This document shows positions 17,815 through 19,352 of a stretch of DNA of 19,352 bases, piece by piece; position 1 is the stretch's first letter, and every line of letters begins with the position of its first letter. A model generated the notes under the pieces. It was not told where the DNA came from and searched no databases. It saw only the letters and a list, made by a program, of their open reading frames with translations. This DNA comes from Pinguiococcus pyrenoidosus. Taxonomy: Eukaryota; Sar; Pinguiophyceae; Pinguiochrysidales; Pinguiochrysidaceae. The stretch is taken from NCBI GenBank assembly GCA_019677205.1, contig JAAMXY010002213.1:1-19352 (forward strand), read 5' to 3'. A program made the position numbers and the translations under genes.

Positions 17815-17922
17815 AGGCTTAATTTCCGCAAAATAGAACTTCCGTTGAAAAAGGTTGAAACTATATATATAAATGTGTAAAAAATATATCTCAATAATAT
17901 TTAATTAAATAATGATAAATAT
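17815..17922. promoter_or_regulatory. AT-rich block upstream of the arrestin gene
   Basis: Almost pure A/T, including TATATATATAA and TTAATTAAAT, lying just upstream of the arrestin coding start and directly abutting the MITE. It resembles the AT block in front of the kinesin and RNase P genes, so it probably marks the promoter. Confidence 0.45.
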
Positions 17923-18181
17923 TTAACACCGGGTCCACCTAAGAACCCACCTTTTTTTGGTAGTACCCAGAAGTACCCAGTTCCCACTTTGGCACGCTTG
18001 TGTGCGCCAGCTGAAGCCTATTCGGCGCTTGCGCAGTACACACCTACCCATAAACAGAGTAATGCGCGTACAACGAAACAATTTTGACGGCATTTGACGC
18101 ACTACTGCTGGAGAAATGGCGAAAGTAAATTTGAGCAAATCACCCAAAATAGGGTGGGTTCTTTGGTGGACCCGGTGTTAA
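17923..18181. mobile_element. MITE with terminal inverted repeats and TTAA target duplication
   Basis: A 251-bp element (17927-18177) is bounded by TTAA on both sides (17923-17926 and 18178-18181). Its ends are 34-bp inverted repeats: CACCGGGTCCACC is identical at both ends, and the repeat continues through AAGAACCCACC to TTTTGG with three mismatches in all. The interior has no coding capacity and includes a 10-bp tandem duplication (AGTACCCAG[A/T], 17962-17981). TTAA duplication is the hallmark of piggyBac-superfamily transposition, so this is probably a non-autonomous piggyBac-like MITE. It sits between the stop of the minus-strand gene at 18199 and the arrestin promoter. Confidence 0.8.
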
Positions 18182-18198
18182 ACGACTTCCAGCCACGT

Positions 18199-19352
18199 TC
18201 AAGATTCAAAGCCTTTCAAGTCTTCCTTGGGTGAGAGCTTAGTCCTACCGTCGCCATTCGGAGACCCGAGCCTACCTGCTCTTCTCTTCGCAGGAAGAGT
18301 CGCAGAGCGGCCGTGCGTAGCGTCCTTATCCTTGTGCTTTGAGATGGCCTTTCGGGATCCGTGCTCCGATTTCAGTTCGGTTTCTGTTGCGAAATCCTGC
18401 TCTGGGACCATCGGGTTGCTCCCGCGGGGCGAAGACTTGCTTGCCGCTGTTGGATAGATGCCGACGAGCTCAGTGGCGTCCTCGTGTTTGGCCTCGGCTC
18501 TACTTGTGGCATTCCCAACGAGAGATTGGGAACCATTCTGGGCATGCAGGAGCTCGTTCGGAGTTGTGTTGCGACGGGGCCGTCTCTTTGAGAGGTTCCC
18601 TTCTTGTCGACGAAGCACGTTGGGATCTACAGATTGACTCTGCTGAGCTGCTTTAGATGGGCTAGTCCGCTGAGCGTCGTCTACTGCGTCCTGCTCGCTT
18701 CTCAAGGCGTCCAAATCGACACTCATGCTGTCCAGGGCGTCGTCGCCGTCTGTCTTTAGCGCTTCCGAAGCCAATGGAGGCGCGACAAGAAGATCTTCCT
18801 GCTCCTGATCGGCGGGTGTCCGCGTCGGCAAGGACTTGTGCTCAAGGCGCACATCCTCGCGAGAGCCGGCCTTGGCTTCGGTGGAGCCAACGAGCTTGCT
18901 TTCGCCGATCATTGCTGCTTCTTCGGCCTTCGTCTCATCGTAGACACTCAAATCAGAGGCCTCGTCTCTGGTTGTGCTTCCCGACGAGTCCGCAGCTCTT
19001 GCGGGAGAAGGGCTGGAGGAAGCATCGTCTTCGCCGTTGTCAAGACGACGTGAAGAGGACCCTCCGACGGTGGCTGTCTCTCCCTTGCGAAGAGGAGCTA
19101 GATCGTTCCAAAGGCCTCTCAGCACGTTGATCGGCACGCTGAACACGAACAGCAGGATCACCAGGTTCATCGTGATCAACATCCACCCGATATGGTCGTC
19201 GTCAGCGCCGACATGCGAGTCGGACGAGGCCTCGGAGAGACCGTACACGAACAAGAGAAAGAGGGCAACCTGGGATCCTATGGCCAGCTGGTCATCGGAC
19301 GCCTCTGCGTAAGGACGCACCCCGTAGGCGACGAGGAAGAGACCCGCCGCGA
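18199..19352 (-). CDS. C-terminal part of a large multi-pass membrane protein (cut by window edge)
   Basis: The frame is open to the window edge, so the 5' part is missing; about 384 codons are visible. It opens with AGLFLVAYGVRPYAEASDDQL, two hydrophobic spans (SQVALFLLFVYGL and WMLITMNLVILLFVFSVPI), then a cytosolic-type tail of about 290 residues that is Ser/Asp/Glu/Lys-rich and likely disordered. An RP(Y/F)...(S/A)DD(Q/A)L motif, a membrane span, a short loop and a final membrane span is the usual ending of very large TRP-like or EGF/pectin-lyase-repeat surface proteins common in stramenopile and other algal genomes. I recall this as a general pattern and cannot search it here. The tail's basic end (KRRAGRLGSPNGDGRTKLSP) has no known motif. 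The MITE starts 17 bases after the stop, so it lies in the likely 3' UTR. Confidence 0.7.
   Translation of the reverse strand, partial: AAGLFLVAYGVRPYAEASDDQLAIGSQVALFLLFVYGLSEASSDSHVGADDDHIGWMLITMNLVILLFVFSVPINVLRGLWNDLAPLRKGETATVGGSSSRRLDNGEDDASSSPSPARAADSSGSTTRDEASDLSVYDETKAEEAAMIGESKLVGSTEAKAGSREDVRLEHKSLPTRTPADQEQEDLLVAPPLASEALKTDGDDALDSMSVDLDALRSEQDAVDDAQRTSPSKAAQQSQSVDPNVLRRQEGNLSKRRPRRNTTPNELLHAQNGSQSLVGNATSRAEAKHEDATELVGIYPTAASKSSPRGSNPMVPEQDFATETELKSEHGSRKAISKHKDKDATHGRSATLPAKRRAGRLGSPNGDGRTKLSPKEDLKGFES

Overview
The window is nuclear DNA of a eukaryote. Genes carry GT-AG introns of roughly 60-220 bases, proteins are family-typical for eukaryotes (golgin-84, kinesin, protein-only RNase P, arrestin), and genes lie on both strands without operons. 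Coding DNA is GC-rich, while several intergenic blocks are strongly AT-rich. The RNase P protein starts with a signal-peptide-like segment followed by a phenylalanine at the likely cleavage point. That pattern is known from algae with complex red-derived plastids (stramenopiles, cryptophytes, haptophytes), so an alga of that kind is my best guess. The lineage cannot be fixed from this window.

Layout. 1-441: upstream region with an AT-rich block. 442-2410 (+): golgin-84-like Golgi coiled-coil membrane protein, two exons. 2623-6276 (-): large kinesin with a kinesin-3-like motor, a single long exon. 6277-6882: divergent AT-rich promoter region with a perfect palindrome. 6883-9051 (+): PRORP-type RNase P, three exons. 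9449-9874 (-): short unassigned protein starting MQGLADYGSD. 9875-10877: no confident gene. 10878-12355 (-): cysteine-rich, distantly scramblase-like protein with a reading-frame problem inside exon 2. 12356-12924: divergent intergenic region with a TGACGTCA site and an inverted repeat. 12925-14538 (+): seven-transmembrane protein with GPCR-like topology, two exons. 14613-15101 (+): apparent fragment of a Roc/Ras-like GTPase. 15325-17710 (-): arrestin-fold protein with C2-like material inserted inside its N-terminal arrestin domain. 17923-18181: a MITE with TTAA target duplications. 18199-19352 (-): the 3' end of a large membrane protein, cut by the window edge.

The genes are mostly unrelated housekeeping functions: Golgi structure, microtubule transport and tRNA processing. 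The right half is richer in signalling-type proteins (7TM, GTPase fragment, arrestin). Their adjacency is suggestive but could be chance. The best candidates for something undescribed are the rearranged arrestin/C2 architecture, the TTAA MITE, the unusual kinesin motor loops and the frame jump in the cysteine-rich gene. I see no prokaryotic-type system, CRISPR array, tRNA or rRNA. Exon boundaries are read by eye from splice signals, reading phase and family similarity, with no transcript evidence.
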